Shown here: piece after piece, positions 1 through 8,094 of the stretch
Numbering within the stretch: the stretch's first letter is position 1
Layout of the letters: each line of letters begins with the position of its first letter
Assembly: GCA_003480425.1 (NCBI GenBank)
Contig: QUJA01000022.1
Span: forward strand, 1-43,746
Length of the DNA: 43,746 bases
Direction of reading: 5' to 3'
Source of the DNA: Firmicutes bacterium AM31-12AC
GTDB taxonomy: Bacteria; Bacillota; Clostridia; Lachnospirales; Lachnospiraceae
The notes under the pieces: model-generated
Databases searched by the model: none
Seen by the model: the letters and a program-made list of their open reading frames with translations, nothing else
What the model was told of the DNA's origin: nothing
Program-made: the position numbers and the translations under genes

Positions 1-19
1 GTAAAATTAGTGTTTTTAC

Positions 20-48
20 TTGTTCAATAGAGTAAAATGTTGTATTAT
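20..48 (+). promoter_or_regulatory. Probable sigma-A promoter for the exopolysaccharide gene at 130
   Basis: A -35-like TTGTTC (20-25) and a -10-like TATTAT (43-48) are separated by exactly 17 bp, with TG directly before the -10. It lies about 80 bp upstream of the sugar-phosphate transferase. The rest of bases 1-129 shows nothing else I can name. Read by eye only. Confidence 0.5.
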
Positions 49-129
49 ATAACAGATAGTGTAATTAGAAAATTGGGTGAATGTTTTATTGGATTACATA
101 TTATGTAAAAAATAAGAGGTTAAAATAAA

Positions 130-1533
130 ATGATTAAAGAAAATCAAAAATTGCTGAATCAAATTCAGGTTGTACTAGATGGAATTGTAATCATATTAGC
201 TTATGCGTTGTCATGGTATATCCGTTTTCGGAGTGGTATATTTGAATTAGATGAATGGTATCTGTCTTTGCAGGAATATATGAAATGGTTATGGGGGATT
301 GTTCCTGGATTTTTGATGCTATATTATATTTTTAAACTGTATGTTCCTAAGCGGGTTCTTGGTAGAAGACTAGAAGCGTGGAGAATTTTACAAGCAAATA
401 TAATCGGTGTTATGGCATTGATTGTTGTATTATACGTTATAAAACAGCCTAATATATCTCGAACAATGCTTTTTGTGTTCGGTGTAGTTGATGTGTTTGG
501 AGAAGTTCTGGAAAGAAATCTAGTACGTATGATATTGCGTAAGATACGAAAAAACGGATATAATCTAAAGCACATTATCTTAGTTGGATATAGTAATGCA
601 GCAGAAGAATATATAGATCGAATCAAAGCAAATCCTGAATGGGGATATCAAATAAGAGGAATTTTGGATGACAGCATTGAAATAGGTTCAGAATATAAAG
701 GGATTAATGTAATTGGCTGCACAGACGATTTACAAATTATCCTTCCTGAAAATAAACTTGATGAGATTGTAATTACATTAGGGTTGGACGAGTATAACAA
801 ATTAAGAAAAATTGTCAATATGTGTGAAAAATCGGGAGTTCATACAAAGTTTATTCCCGATTATAATAATATTATTCCTACAAAACCTTATACAGAAGAT
901 ATTCAAGGACTTCCGGTTATTAATATAAGACATGTGCCTTTAAATAACTGGATCAATCGTTTTATGAAACGGTCGATGGATATATTCGGAGCGTTAGTTG
1001 CAATTATTTTGTTCTCTCCGATTATGTTAGTTGTATCAATTATAATTAAAGTAACCGATCCGGGTCCGTTGATATTTAAACAAGAACGTATTGGATTGAA
1101 GAATAAACCGTTTTATATGTATAAATTCCGTTCTATGGTTGTACAAAAAGAAAAAGATGAGAAAAAAGGATGGACTGTTAAAAATGATCCGCGTGTGACA
1201 CCTATAGGAAAATTTATTCGAAAAACAAGTATTGATGAACTACCACAATTGTTCAATATATTAAAAGGTGATATGAGTCTTGTCGGACCTCGTCCGGAAA
1301 GACCACTATTTGTAGAAAAATTTAAAGAAGAGATTCCACGATACATGATAAAACATCAAGTCAGACCAGGATTGACAGGCTGGGCACAGGTGAATGGATA
1401 TCGTGGAGATACATCTATCCGTAAACGTATAGAACATGATTTATATTATATTGAAAATTGGACATTAGGATTTGATATAAAGATTATTCTGTTAACGTTT
1501 CTTAAAGGATTTATTAATAAGAATGCATATTGA
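130..1533 (+). CDS. Polyprenyl-phosphate sugar-1-phosphate transferase (exopolysaccharide initiating enzyme)
   Basis: A 467-residue membrane enzyme expected to move a sugar-1-phosphate from a UDP-sugar to undecaprenyl phosphate at the inner membrane face, the first step of exopolysaccharide or capsule repeat-unit assembly. The N-terminal third has several hydrophobic helices (around residues 12-32, 48-67 and 86-108), followed by a soluble nucleotide-binding-like middle region. The C-terminal bacterial sugar transferase domain starts near residue 278 (KRSMDIFGALVA), then a membrane segment, the conserved DPGP, KFRSM, SIDELPQLFNIL and LVGPRPERP motifs, and RPGLTGWAQV near the end. Length fits WbaP/WcaJ-like full-length enzymes. 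The sugar (Glc, Gal or GlcNAc) cannot be read from sequence. It is followed by a glycosyltransferase and an LCP protein, consistent with the right-hand part of an EPS locus. Confidence 0.9.
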   Translation: MIKENQKLLNQIQVVLDGIVIILAYALSWYIRFRSGIFELDEWYLSLQEYMKWLWGIVPGFLMLYYIFKLYVPKRVLGRRLEAWRILQANIIGVMALIVVLYVIKQPNISRTMLFVFGVVDVFGEVLERNLVRMILRKIRKNGYNLKHIILVGYSNAAEEYIDRIKANPEWGYQIRGILDDSIEIGSEYKGINVIGCTDDLQIILPENKLDEIVITLGLDEYNKLRKIVNMCEKSGVHTKFIPDYNNIIPTKPYTEDIQGLPVINIRHVPLNNWINRFMKRSMDIFGALVAIILFSPIMLVVSIIIKVTDPGPLIFKQERIGLKNKPFYMYKFRSMVVQKEKDEKKGWTVKNDPRVTPIGKFIRKTSIDELPQLFNILKGDMSLVGPRPERPLFVEKFKEEIPRYMIKHQVRPGLTGWAQVNGYRGDTSIRKRIEHDLYYIENWTLGFDIKIILLTFLKGFINKNAY

Positions 1534-1595
1534 TAAACAAAAATCAATTACACATAAGTAATATTATAATGTAAGATATTGTGAAAAGGTGCAAA

Positions 1596-2507
1596 ATGAA
1601 TAAAAGTGTAGATATAATTATTCCGACATATCGACCAGACGAAACAGTTGTCTATTTGATAAAAAAATTATTAAAGCAAACTTATCCGATTCATGAAATT
1701 CATATTATTGATACAGAAACAGGTATATTTCCTAAAGAATTAAAAAATTTAAGTGATAAAATCCGAATTTCAAAAATAAAGCCGGAACAGTTTGATCATG
1801 GGGGAACCAGACATGAAGGTGCAATGCAATCCCATGCAGATATTATTGTTTATATGACCCAGGATGCTATGCCGGTAAATGAATATTTAATTGAAGAATT
1901 AGTAAAAGCATTTGATAATGAAAAGATTGCAGCTGCTTATGCGAGACAATTACCGAATAGTAAATGTAATGTGATTGAGCGATATACAAGAGCATTTAAC
2001 TATCCAGAACAGAGCAGAATAAAATCAATGGAAGATTTAGAAACATTAGGGATTAAGACATATTTTTGTTCAGATGTATGCGCAGCATACAGGAAATCGG
2101 TTTATGAGTCATTGGGAGGCTTTGAAGAAAAAACAATATTCAATGAAGATATGATTATGGCTGCAAAAATTATTCAATCCGGTGGACTAGTAAAATATGT
2201 TGCAGAAGCGAAAGTGATTCATTCACATAATTATAATTGTAAACAACAATTCCAGAGAAATTTCGATCTTGCTGTTTCGCAGGTTGAACATCCGGAAGTA
2301 TTTCAAAACATTAAATCCGAGTCAGAAGGAATGCGTCTGGTTAAAAATACAATGATTTATTTAATTAAAATTAAAAAGCCGTGGCTTATTATTAAATTGA
2401 TTTCGCAGAGCGGATTTAAATATATGGGTTACTGTCTTGGAAGAAAATATAGTCAGTTACCGATGTGGTTGATTAAAAAATGTACAATGAATCAGAGATA
2501 TTGGTAG
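1596..2507 (+). CDS. Family 2 glycosyltransferase, rhamnosyltransferase-like
   Basis: A GT-A fold transferase of about 303 residues likely adding one sugar to the lipid-linked EPS repeat unit on the cytoplasmic side. The start IIIPTYRP is the usual GT2 nucleotide-binding strand. The TQDAMP segment replaces the DxD metal site, as is common in GT2 rhamnosyltransferases, and FNEDMIMAAKI supplies the later acidic motif. I chose the ATG at 1596 because AAGGTG sits 4 nt upstream; an in-frame GTG at 1581 would add five residues without a comparable site. The gene follows the initiating transferase by 62 bp and precedes the LCP gene. Donor and acceptor are unknown. Confidence 0.85.
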   Translation: MNKSVDIIIPTYRPDETVVYLIKKLLKQTYPIHEIHIIDTETGIFPKELKNLSDKIRISKIKPEQFDHGGTRHEGAMQSHADIIVYMTQDAMPVNEYLIEELVKAFDNEKIAAAYARQLPNSKCNVIERYTRAFNYPEQSRIKSMEDLETLGIKTYFCSDVCAAYRKSVYESLGGFEEKTIFNEDMIMAAKIIQSGGLVKYVAEAKVIHSHNYNCKQQFQRNFDLAVSQVEHPEVFQNIKSESEGMRLVKNTMIYLIKIKKPWLIIKLISQSGFKYMGYCLGRKYSQLPMWLIKKCTMNQRYW

Positions 2508-2586
2508 AAAATGGATTGATGTTTTAAATAAAATCATGTATGATATCAATCAGCGGAGTACAAACGGTAAGAGGAAAGGAAATAGT

Positions 2587-3912
2587 ATGTCAAAGCGAAA
2601 TAATCGTTCTGTGTCAAATCAGAAAATGAGAAAACAAGCGAATAGAAAAAAATCTCAAAATGTAAAAAGAGCTCAAAAGAGAAGAGGCATGACAACGGGT
2701 AAAAAAGTTTTGGTTGGGATTTGCATTGTGCTTTTAATTTTTGTTATTGCTGCAATTGTTGGTGTGGCTTATGTTGGAAGCAAAATGGGAAAACTTAATG
2801 TTGGAAAATTAGATGTTGATGCCCTTAGTATTTCAGATGAATTGTCTTATGATGAATCCGGATATTTAAATGTTGCACTGTTTGGTCTGGATAAAAGAGC
2901 AAATAATGACGAGATGGGTGAACGAAGTGATACGATCATGGTTGCCAGTTTAAATAGAGAAACAAAAGAAGTAAAGATTTCATCTGTATATCGAGACACT
3001 TTACTACAACAAAAAGATGGAACATACAATAAGGCAAATTCAGCATATTCATTTGGTGGGGCAGAACAGGCTATCGCTATGTTGAATAAAAATTTGGATT
3101 TAGATATACAACATTATGTTACAGTTGATTTTGCTGCATTGGTGGATGTGATTGATGCGCTGGGTGGAATTGATATTGATGTAACAGATGAAGAAGTTGA
3201 ATATTTAAATGGTTATATAATGGAAATAATTGAGAATACTGGTGTTAATACAGTTGCAGTAGAACATTCAGGTCTTCAGACTTTAAGTGGAGTACAGGCT
3301 ACAGCGTATGCTAGAATCCGTTATACAGCAGGGGATGACTTTAAGCGTGCAGAGCGTCAAAGATTAGTATTGGCTAAAATAGCAGAAAAAGCTCAGCATG
3401 CAGATTTAGCAACAATAAATAAGATTATTGATAAAGTATTTCCTAAAATAGAAACAAACTTCACTTTAAAAGAGATTTTGGCTTATGCAAAAGATGCCAT
3501 GAAGTATCAGCTGGCAGATACTACTGGTTTTCCGGAAGTAAAAGATACTATGGATTATGAAGATGCAGGAAATGTTGTCGTTCCTCTAACATTAGAAAGT
3601 AATGTTAGAACTTTGCATCAATATTTATTTGGTGAAGATGGATATACACCGTCATCTACGTTATCGGCTATTAACAGTGAACTTGAAAGTATAAGTCAAA
3701 ATGGCAGTACGGGTACGACAGACAGTTCGGATTCTTATTATAATGACGGATATACTGATTATAGTAACCAAGGTTATGATGATGGAATTAATTATGATGA
3801 TAGTACAACATATGATCCGGGGCAAACAGATTATAATGATTCAAACGACTATAGTGGTGACTATAATTATGGTTCTGATTCAAGTCAAAGTGATACAGGT
3901 GCAGGATATTAA
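2587..3912 (+). CDS. LytR-CpsA-Psr (LCP) family glycopolymer transferase
   Basis: A 441-residue protein predicted to attach lipid-linked glycopolymers (EPS, capsule or teichoic-type) to peptidoglycan outside the cell. It has a strongly basic cytoplasmic N-terminus (about 37 residues), one membrane anchor (KKVLVGICIVLLIFVIAAIV), then the LCP domain with LNVALFGLDKR, GERSDTIMV, SSVYRDTL, VTVDFAALVDVIDALGG and ARIRYTAGDDFKRAERQR, holding the conserved Asp/Arg residues. The C-terminal tail of about 75 residues is low complexity and rich in Asp, Tyr, Ser, Asn and Gly. ATG 2587 has a GAGGAAAGGA site upstream; earlier in-frame starts do not. Its position after EPS transferases supports a role in anchoring that polymer. 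Confidence 0.9.
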   Translation: MSKRNNRSVSNQKMRKQANRKKSQNVKRAQKRRGMTTGKKVLVGICIVLLIFVIAAIVGVAYVGSKMGKLNVGKLDVDALSISDELSYDESGYLNVALFGLDKRANNDEMGERSDTIMVASLNRETKEVKISSVYRDTLLQQKDGTYNKANSAYSFGGAEQAIAMLNKNLDLDIQHYVTVDFAALVDVIDALGGIDIDVTDEEVEYLNGYIMEIIENTGVNTVAVEHSGLQTLSGVQATAYARIRYTAGDDFKRAERQRLVLAKIAEKAQHADLATINKIIDKVFPKIETNFTLKEILAYAKDAMKYQLADTTGFPEVKDTMDYEDAGNVVVPLTLESNVRTLHQYLFGEDGYTPSSTLSAINSELESISQNGSTGTTDSSDSYYNDGYTDYSNQGYDDGINYDDSTTYDPGQTDYNDSNDYSGDYNYGSDSSQSDTGAGY

Positions 3913-3952
3913 ATAAACTGTTTAAAATACTTAATGAGAGGATGAAAAGTTA

Positions 3953-5344
3953 ATGAAAAAATGTATTAGCCGAGGGTACATGGCTTTAGTGACAGCACTT
4001 GTTGTATTTCTTGCATATGGGATTATAAGTTTTGCTGCTGAAGGAAAAGTACAAATTACAGATACTACTGGTAAGGTTGGAGAGGAAATTACAATTCCGG
4101 TTTCTATTAGCACAGCGGGAGAACCGATAGGAGATGGAAGTCTGACATTGAATTATGATAGTGCTATGTTAGAGTTTGTCGGTGGCGATAATGCAAGCGG
4201 TGGAGATGGAGTGGTTTCTTTAAACGCATCAGGAACAGGTACAGAAACAAGTTTAAATTACACAATAGTATTTAAATGTATAGGTGAAGGAAATACCGTG
4301 CTTCAAAGTACTGGATCTACGGCATATCTATTTTCAGATGAGACATTATATTTACCGGATGTTTCAACTAATATTACAATTGCAGCTGCAGGAACATCGG
4401 AACAAGTACTGGCAAGCGGTGGAGATGGACTACTTGAAATCTCAGGAGTGCAGTATACAATTTATAATGATTTTACAGATGCTTTAATCCCTGTAGGATT
4501 TTCTAGAACGACTGTGAATTATAATGGCGCAGATTATAATGCAGTTGTGCAGGATGCATCAGGAGTTAAATTTGTCTTTGTGAAATCTGGTGACAGTGAT
4601 CCGATTTATGCAATGTATAATGAATCAGATAATCATTTTGTACTGGCTAAACAGGTACAGTTAATAAATGATCAGTATATTTATGTTTTAGGAGAAGCTT
4701 CTAATACAGATAAATTGCCTAAAACATTTGGAGAAACAACATTAGATATGAACGGACTTGTTTTTCCAGTTTGGCAGGATAGCGAAAATAAAGAATTTTA
4801 TCTAGTAAATGCATTAGGACCTTCTGGACAGATTGCTTTTTATCAATACGATACAACTGATAAAACATACCAAAGGTATGTAGAGCGTACTTCTGAGAAA
4901 GTAGGGGAGACAAAAGAAAAAGGACAGCTACTAGACCAGATTAAGAATGAAGTGTCAGACAATCTATTAAAAATTGCAATTATAATTGTGGCAATTATTA
5001 TAATTATGTTGATCATAATTATTGTTATAGCATCCAAATTAAGAAATGTAACGGACGAACTTAATCAATTATATGATGATTACGATGAAAAAAATGATTT
5101 GCCAAAGAAGAAAACGCGCGAACAATTTATACGCAAAGACGACGACTATGAAATAGAATATGATGATTACATGGAAGAAGACCATGATGCTTTTATGGAT
5201 GATGAGTATGACGATTATGATGAATTCGATGATTATGATGATGAATCATATGAAACAAAACCATTACCACAAACGAAAAATAAAAAATCAGCTAGTAAAA
5301 AATCTTCTAAGAAAAAATATGATATAGAGTTTATTGACTTGTAG
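3953..5344 (+). CDS. Membrane-anchored cohesin-like surface protein with acidic cytoplasmic tail
   Basis: A 463-residue predicted surface protein of unknown function. It begins with a signal peptide (hydrophobic segment about residues 9-27, cut probably near SFAAEG). Residues about 30-145 resemble a cohesin-type beta-sandwich: VGEEITIPVSIS, then DGSLTLNYDSAMLEF, then the FKCIGEG-type late strand. A second extracellular region (about 150-300) has repeated FPVWQD/FVFVKSGDSD-like strands. A single Ile-rich membrane helix lies at about 337-362. The C-terminal hundred residues would be cytoplasmic: a very Asp/Glu/Tyr-rich stretch, then a Lys/Ser-rich patch and a terminal YDIEFIDL. No cellulosome gene is visible, so a true cellulosomal cohesin is unlikely. 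The neighbours, an LCP protein and an HtrA protease, suggest an envelope role. Confidence 0.65.
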   Translation: MKKCISRGYMALVTALVVFLAYGIISFAAEGKVQITDTTGKVGEEITIPVSISTAGEPIGDGSLTLNYDSAMLEFVGGDNASGGDGVVSLNASGTGTETSLNYTIVFKCIGEGNTVLQSTGSTAYLFSDETLYLPDVSTNITIAAAGTSEQVLASGGDGLLEISGVQYTIYNDFTDALIPVGFSRTTVNYNGADYNAVVQDASGVKFVFVKSGDSDPIYAMYNESDNHFVLAKQVQLINDQYIYVLGEASNTDKLPKTFGETTLDMNGLVFPVWQDSENKEFYLVNALGPSGQIAFYQYDTTDKTYQRYVERTSEKVGETKEKGQLLDQIKNEVSDNLLKIAIIIVAIIIIMLIIIIVIASKLRNVTDELNQLYDDYDEKNDLPKKKTREQFIRKDDDYEIEYDDYMEEDHDAFMDDEYDDYDEFDDYDDESYETKPLPQTKNKKSASKKSSKKKYDIEFIDL

Positions 5345-5367
5345 AAAAAATAAGAAAGTATATAAAA

Positions 5368-5427
5368 ACTCCTTTTCTAATAACAAGAGTACAATATAGG
5401 GTTGTTTCTTGTTGCTGGAAAAGGAGT
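5368..5427. other. Long inverted repeat between the cohesin-like gene and the htrA-like gene
   Basis: ACTCCTTTTC (5368-5377) pairs with GAAAAGGAGT (5418-5427), and inside it AACAAG pairs with CTTGTT, giving a two-part hairpin about 60 nt long. No immediate T-tract follows on the plus strand; the nearest is at 5444-5451. It could be a processed terminator, a small structured RNA, or an operator-like element for the protease gene. Confidence 0.5.
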
Positions 5428-5526
5428 CATTTAGTTAAACAAAGTTTTTTTATACATTGAACACAAAATCATCACAAAGAATGATTATTATATCATTATA
5501 AAATACAAGAGAAAGAGGGAACTGAT

Positions 5527-6810
5527 ATGGAAAATCAATATAATTATTATAATCCGGATGATAACCAGTTTCAAAATAATTATTCACAGGGAGAACCTAA
5601 TCACCAAAAAAATCCGAAAAAAATAACAAAAGTTATAGCAGTGATTGGATTAGCAATTATCTTTGGAATTGTTTCTTCAGGTGTATTCTTATCAACAAGT
5701 TATATTGGAACAAATATATTAGGATTAAATAAGAACTCGAATAGTGATGTAAAAGCAACGACAACAGCTGTTACAAAATCGTCCAGTGTTGTAACTTCAG
5801 ATGTTTCTTCAATTGTCAATGATGTAATGCCATCAGTCGTTGCAATTACGAATATGAGCGTTCAGGAAGTACAGAATTTTTGGGGTCAAACATCCCAATA
5901 CCAGAGTGAAAGTTGCGGAACCGGAATCATTATTGCGAAAACAGATAATGAGCTTCTTATGGTAACAAACAATCATGTAATTGCAGATAATGAATCTTTA
6001 ACGGTTACATTTGATGATAATACAAGTGTGGATGCAGATGTAAAAGGAACTGATTCAGAGCATGATCTTGCTGTAATTGCTGTTCCATTGGATCAGATTT
6101 CTTCGAAAACAATGGAAAAAATTGCGGTTGCAACATTAGGAGATTCGACAGCTCTCCAGGTTGGTGAGCCAGCTATTGCAATTGGAAATGCTATGGGATA
6201 TGGACAGTCAGTTACAACAGGTGTTATCAGTGCAGTAAATAGAGAAAGTACTACAACTGATGAGCAAACAGGTGAAACTGAAGAAACCGGCGTAAAATTA
6301 ATTCAGACAGATGCTGCAATCAATCCAGGAAATAGTGGCGGTCCTCTTGTAAATGCAAATGGCGAAGTGATTGGTATTAATTCTTCTAAGTTAGCAAGTA
6401 CAACAGTTGAAGGAATGGGGTATGCAATACCAATTAGTGATGTTTCTGACATTATTGATAATCTGATGAATCAAGAAACAAAACACAAGGTTTCTGAAGA
6501 GAAAAAAGGATACCTTTGTGTAAAAGGATATGATGTAACAGAAGAAAGTGCTGAAAAATATAATATGCCTACAGGTGTTTATGTCGCTGAAATAGTCAAA
6601 GGCGGCGGGGCAGAAGAAGCTGGTATTACAAAAGGCAATGTTATTACAGCACTGAACGGAACAACAGTTAATAGTATGGAGGAACTACAGAAAGAGTTGG
6701 GATACTATGAGAGTGGTAAAACGGTATCTGTAACTATTCAAGTTCCTGAAAACAATGGAGAATGGACTGAAAAGACAGTAGATGTAAAACTTGGAAAATC
6801 TTCTAAATAA
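5527..6810 (+). CDS. htrA: HtrA/DegP-like membrane-anchored serine protease with PDZ domain
   Basis: A 427-residue S1C-family protease for quality control of extracytoplasmic proteins. The N-terminus is an Asn/Tyr/Gln-rich cytoplasmic stretch (about 40 residues) followed by one membrane anchor (VIAVIGLAIIFGIVSSGVF). The trypsin-like domain has the triad His in TNNHVI (about residue 150), Asp in SEHDLAVIAV (about 179) and Ser in NPGNSGGPL (about 269). A single C-terminal PDZ domain follows, with GVYVAEIVKGGGAEEAGI and GNVITALNG. Length and order match Gram-positive HtrA/YyxA proteins. It is preceded by a long hairpin and followed by a terminator, so it is probably monocistronic. Envelope stress control is likely but not visible. 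Confidence 0.92.
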   Translation: MENQYNYYNPDDNQFQNNYSQGEPNHQKNPKKITKVIAVIGLAIIFGIVSSGVFLSTSYIGTNILGLNKNSNSDVKATTTAVTKSSSVVTSDVSSIVNDVMPSVVAITNMSVQEVQNFWGQTSQYQSESCGTGIIIAKTDNELLMVTNNHVIADNESLTVTFDDNTSVDADVKGTDSEHDLAVIAVPLDQISSKTMEKIAVATLGDSTALQVGEPAIAIGNAMGYGQSVTTGVISAVNRESTTTDEQTGETEETGVKLIQTDAAINPGNSGGPLVNANGEVIGINSSKLASTTVEGMGYAIPISDVSDIIDNLMNQETKHKVSEEKKGYLCVKGYDVTEESAEKYNMPTGVYVAEIVKGGGAEEAGITKGNVITALNGTTVNSMEELQKELGYYESGKTVSVTIQVPENNGEWTEKTVDVKLGKSSK

Positions 6811-6811
6811 G

Positions 6812-6870
6812 AAAAAGTAGCTCTTACAAATGTCGATTTACAGACGACAGAAGTAAGGGCTACTTTTCTT
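6812..6870. terminator. Bidirectional terminator between the htrA-like gene and cotJC
   Basis: AAAAAGTAGCTCTTAC (6812-6827) pairs with GTAAGGGCTACTTTT (6853-6867), with a further TGTCG/CGACA stem inside. T-rich runs occur on both outer sides, so it can end the converging plus-strand protease and minus-strand cotJ transcripts. Confidence 0.8.
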
Positions 6871-6891
6871 ATTTAGATTAGAGTTGAAGCA

Positions 6892-7485
6892 TTAATCAAA
6901 TTCCGGATTAATTGCATAGAAATTTTTACTGTCTAAATTATCCTGCACAATTCTTAAACTTTCACCGAAACGTTGATAATGAACAATTTCTCGTTTTCTT
7001 AAAAAGCGTATAGGATCACATACTTCAGGGTCTTTCACAAGGCGTAAAATATTATCATAAGTAGTACGAGCTTTTTGCTCAGCTGCCATATCTTCGTGCA
7101 AATCAGTTATTGGATCTCCTTTAGATTGAAAATAGGTAGCGGTCCAAGGAGCTCCGCTGGCAGCTTGAGGCCAAAGAGCTAATGTGTGATCAACATAATA
7201 CTTATCAAATCCCGATTCTTTTAACTGTTCTGGAGTTAAATCTCTGGTTAATTGATACACTATAGCACACACGATTTCCATATGGGCCAGTTCTTCCGTT
7301 CCAATATCAGTTAATGTGCCTGTTACTTCCTTATACGGCATCGTATATCTTTGAGACAAATATCTCATAGATGCAGCCAACTCTCCATCTGGACCACCGA
7401 ATTGTGATATTATAACTTGTGCGATCTTTGGGTTAGTTTGAGTTATTTTAACAGGATACTGCAATCTTTTTTCATAATTCCACAT
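6892..7485 (-). CDS. cotJC: Spore coat protein CotJC, manganese-catalase-like
   Basis: A 197-residue ferritin-like dimanganese catalase relative found in the inner spore coat of endospore formers. The start MWNYEKRLQYPV is typical of CotJC; GGPDGELAASMRYLSQRY and GTEELAHMEIV carry the Glu/His metal-ligand pattern of manganese catalases, and a later segment with EQKARTTYDNIL supplies further acidic ligands. Length matches the family. GGAAGGAGG precedes the ATG. It is the last gene of a three-gene minus-strand operon with cotJB and cotJA, and is the strongest sign in the window that the organism sporulates. Confidence 0.95.
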   Translation of the reverse strand: MWNYEKRLQYPVKITQTNPKIAQVIISQFGGPDGELAASMRYLSQRYTMPYKEVTGTLTDIGTEELAHMEIVCAIVYQLTRDLTPEQLKESGFDKYYVDHTLALWPQAASGAPWTATYFQSKGDPITDLHEDMAAEQKARTTYDNILRLVKDPEVCDPIRFLRKREIVHYQRFGESLRIVQDNLDSKNFYAINPEFD

Positions 7486-7520
7486 TTAGCATCCTCCTTC
7501 CTGCCATGGCCAAGGTTCAT

Positions 7521-7754
7521 TTATCCAGTTCCATTTTCACAATCAGATTGTACAGCAGTATCAATTGTTAGTGGTCCATAATATTTGGCATACTCTTTTA
7601 AAGCTTCATTTCTCATATAACTATATTCTCTAAAATAAGACAAAGCTTCTTCATCCCATGGATGTGTATCTAAATATAACTTTACATCATCAACTGCAAA
7701 ACTGACTTCATAAATTTTATTTAATAAATCTCTTCTACATGGACAGGTTGTCAT
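7521..7754 (-). CDS. cotJB: Spore coat protein CotJB
   Basis: A small 77-residue protein assembled into the spore coat together with CotJA and CotJC. The sequence has the CotJB pattern of a Cys-containing N-terminus (TTCPCRRDLLNKIYEVSF), DDVKLYLDTHPWD and a Tyr-rich helix (YFREYSYMRNEALKEYAKYY). Its start codon overlaps the cotJA stop (ATGA), indicating translational coupling. The biochemical role of CotJB is not established. Confidence 0.93.
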   Translation of the reverse strand: MTTCPCRRDLLNKIYEVSFAVDDVKLYLDTHPWDEEALSYFREYSYMRNEALKEYAKYYGPLTIDTAVQSDCENGTG

Positions 7755-8002
7755 CGATTACATCCCCCTTTCCCTCGAAAAGGTTTGTCTAATTGTTCAA
7801 ATATTGTTCCTCGGTGAAATCCTTTTTGAATATCATATATCTTTTCCCATTTTTGCCAAGGAACATATGCCATCGCAATTGGTAAATCAAATAAAACATC
7901 TTGTTCTCTTTGACAAGGACACGCCTGATTTACACAAGAAGTGTAATTTGAATTAAAATATCCTTGACGTTGATAACGCATATTATTGGAAGTATTTATC
8001 AA
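7751..8002 (-). CDS. cotJA: Spore coat-associated protein CotJA
   Basis: A protein of about 83 residues needed in Bacillus for CotJC assembly into the coat. The core LPIAMAYVPWQKWEKIYD is diagnostic of CotJA, followed by a GTIFEQLDKPF-like end. I chose the TTG at 8002 because GAAGGGAG lies 7 nt upstream; the longer frame beginning at a TTG at 8029 has no ribosome binding site. First gene of the cotJABC operon; its mother-cell promoter should lie between 8003 and 8094. Confidence 0.85.
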   Translation of the reverse strand: MINTSNNMRYQRQGYFNSNYTSCVNQACPCQREQDVLFDLPIAMAYVPWQKWEKIYDIQKGFHRGTIFEQLDKPFRGKGGCNR

Positions 8003-8032
8003 TTTAATTCTCCCTTCAACATTTTCCAATAT

Positions 8033-8059
8033 TAAGATATGAGAATAATGAAAAAAGGT
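8033..8059 (-). promoter_or_regulatory. Possible mother-cell (sigma-K-like) promoter of cotJABC
   Basis: On the minus strand CATATCTTA (complement of 8033-8041) matches the Bacillus sigma-K -10 pattern CATAnnnTA, with AC at 8059-8058 placed 16 nt upstream as in the short sigma-K -35. In Bacillus cotJ is sigma-E dependent, and I could not find a good sigma-E match, so this is tentative. Confidence 0.3.
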
Positions 8060-8093
8060 TACGAAAGCAAGATGCTTTTCGTAGCCTTTTTTT
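8051..8093 (-). terminator. Rho-independent terminator of glf
   Basis: A strong hairpin with stem AAGGTTACGAAAGC/GCTTTTCGTAGCCTT and a 5-nt loop; T-runs occur on both sides. It begins directly after the glf stop codon and separates glf from the cotJABC operon on the same strand. Confidence 0.85.
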
Positions 8094-8094
8094 A

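Noticed and set aside
3701..3916. 71-codon frame overlapping the LCP C-terminal tail
   Set aside because: Low-complexity, Met/Ile-rich shadow of the Asp/Tyr-rich tail in another frame, with no convincing RBS.
3953..5344. Cellulosome scaffoldin component
   Set aside because: There is only one cohesin-like domain, no dockerin, CBM or glycoside hydrolase nearby, and the protein ends in a cytoplasmic tail.
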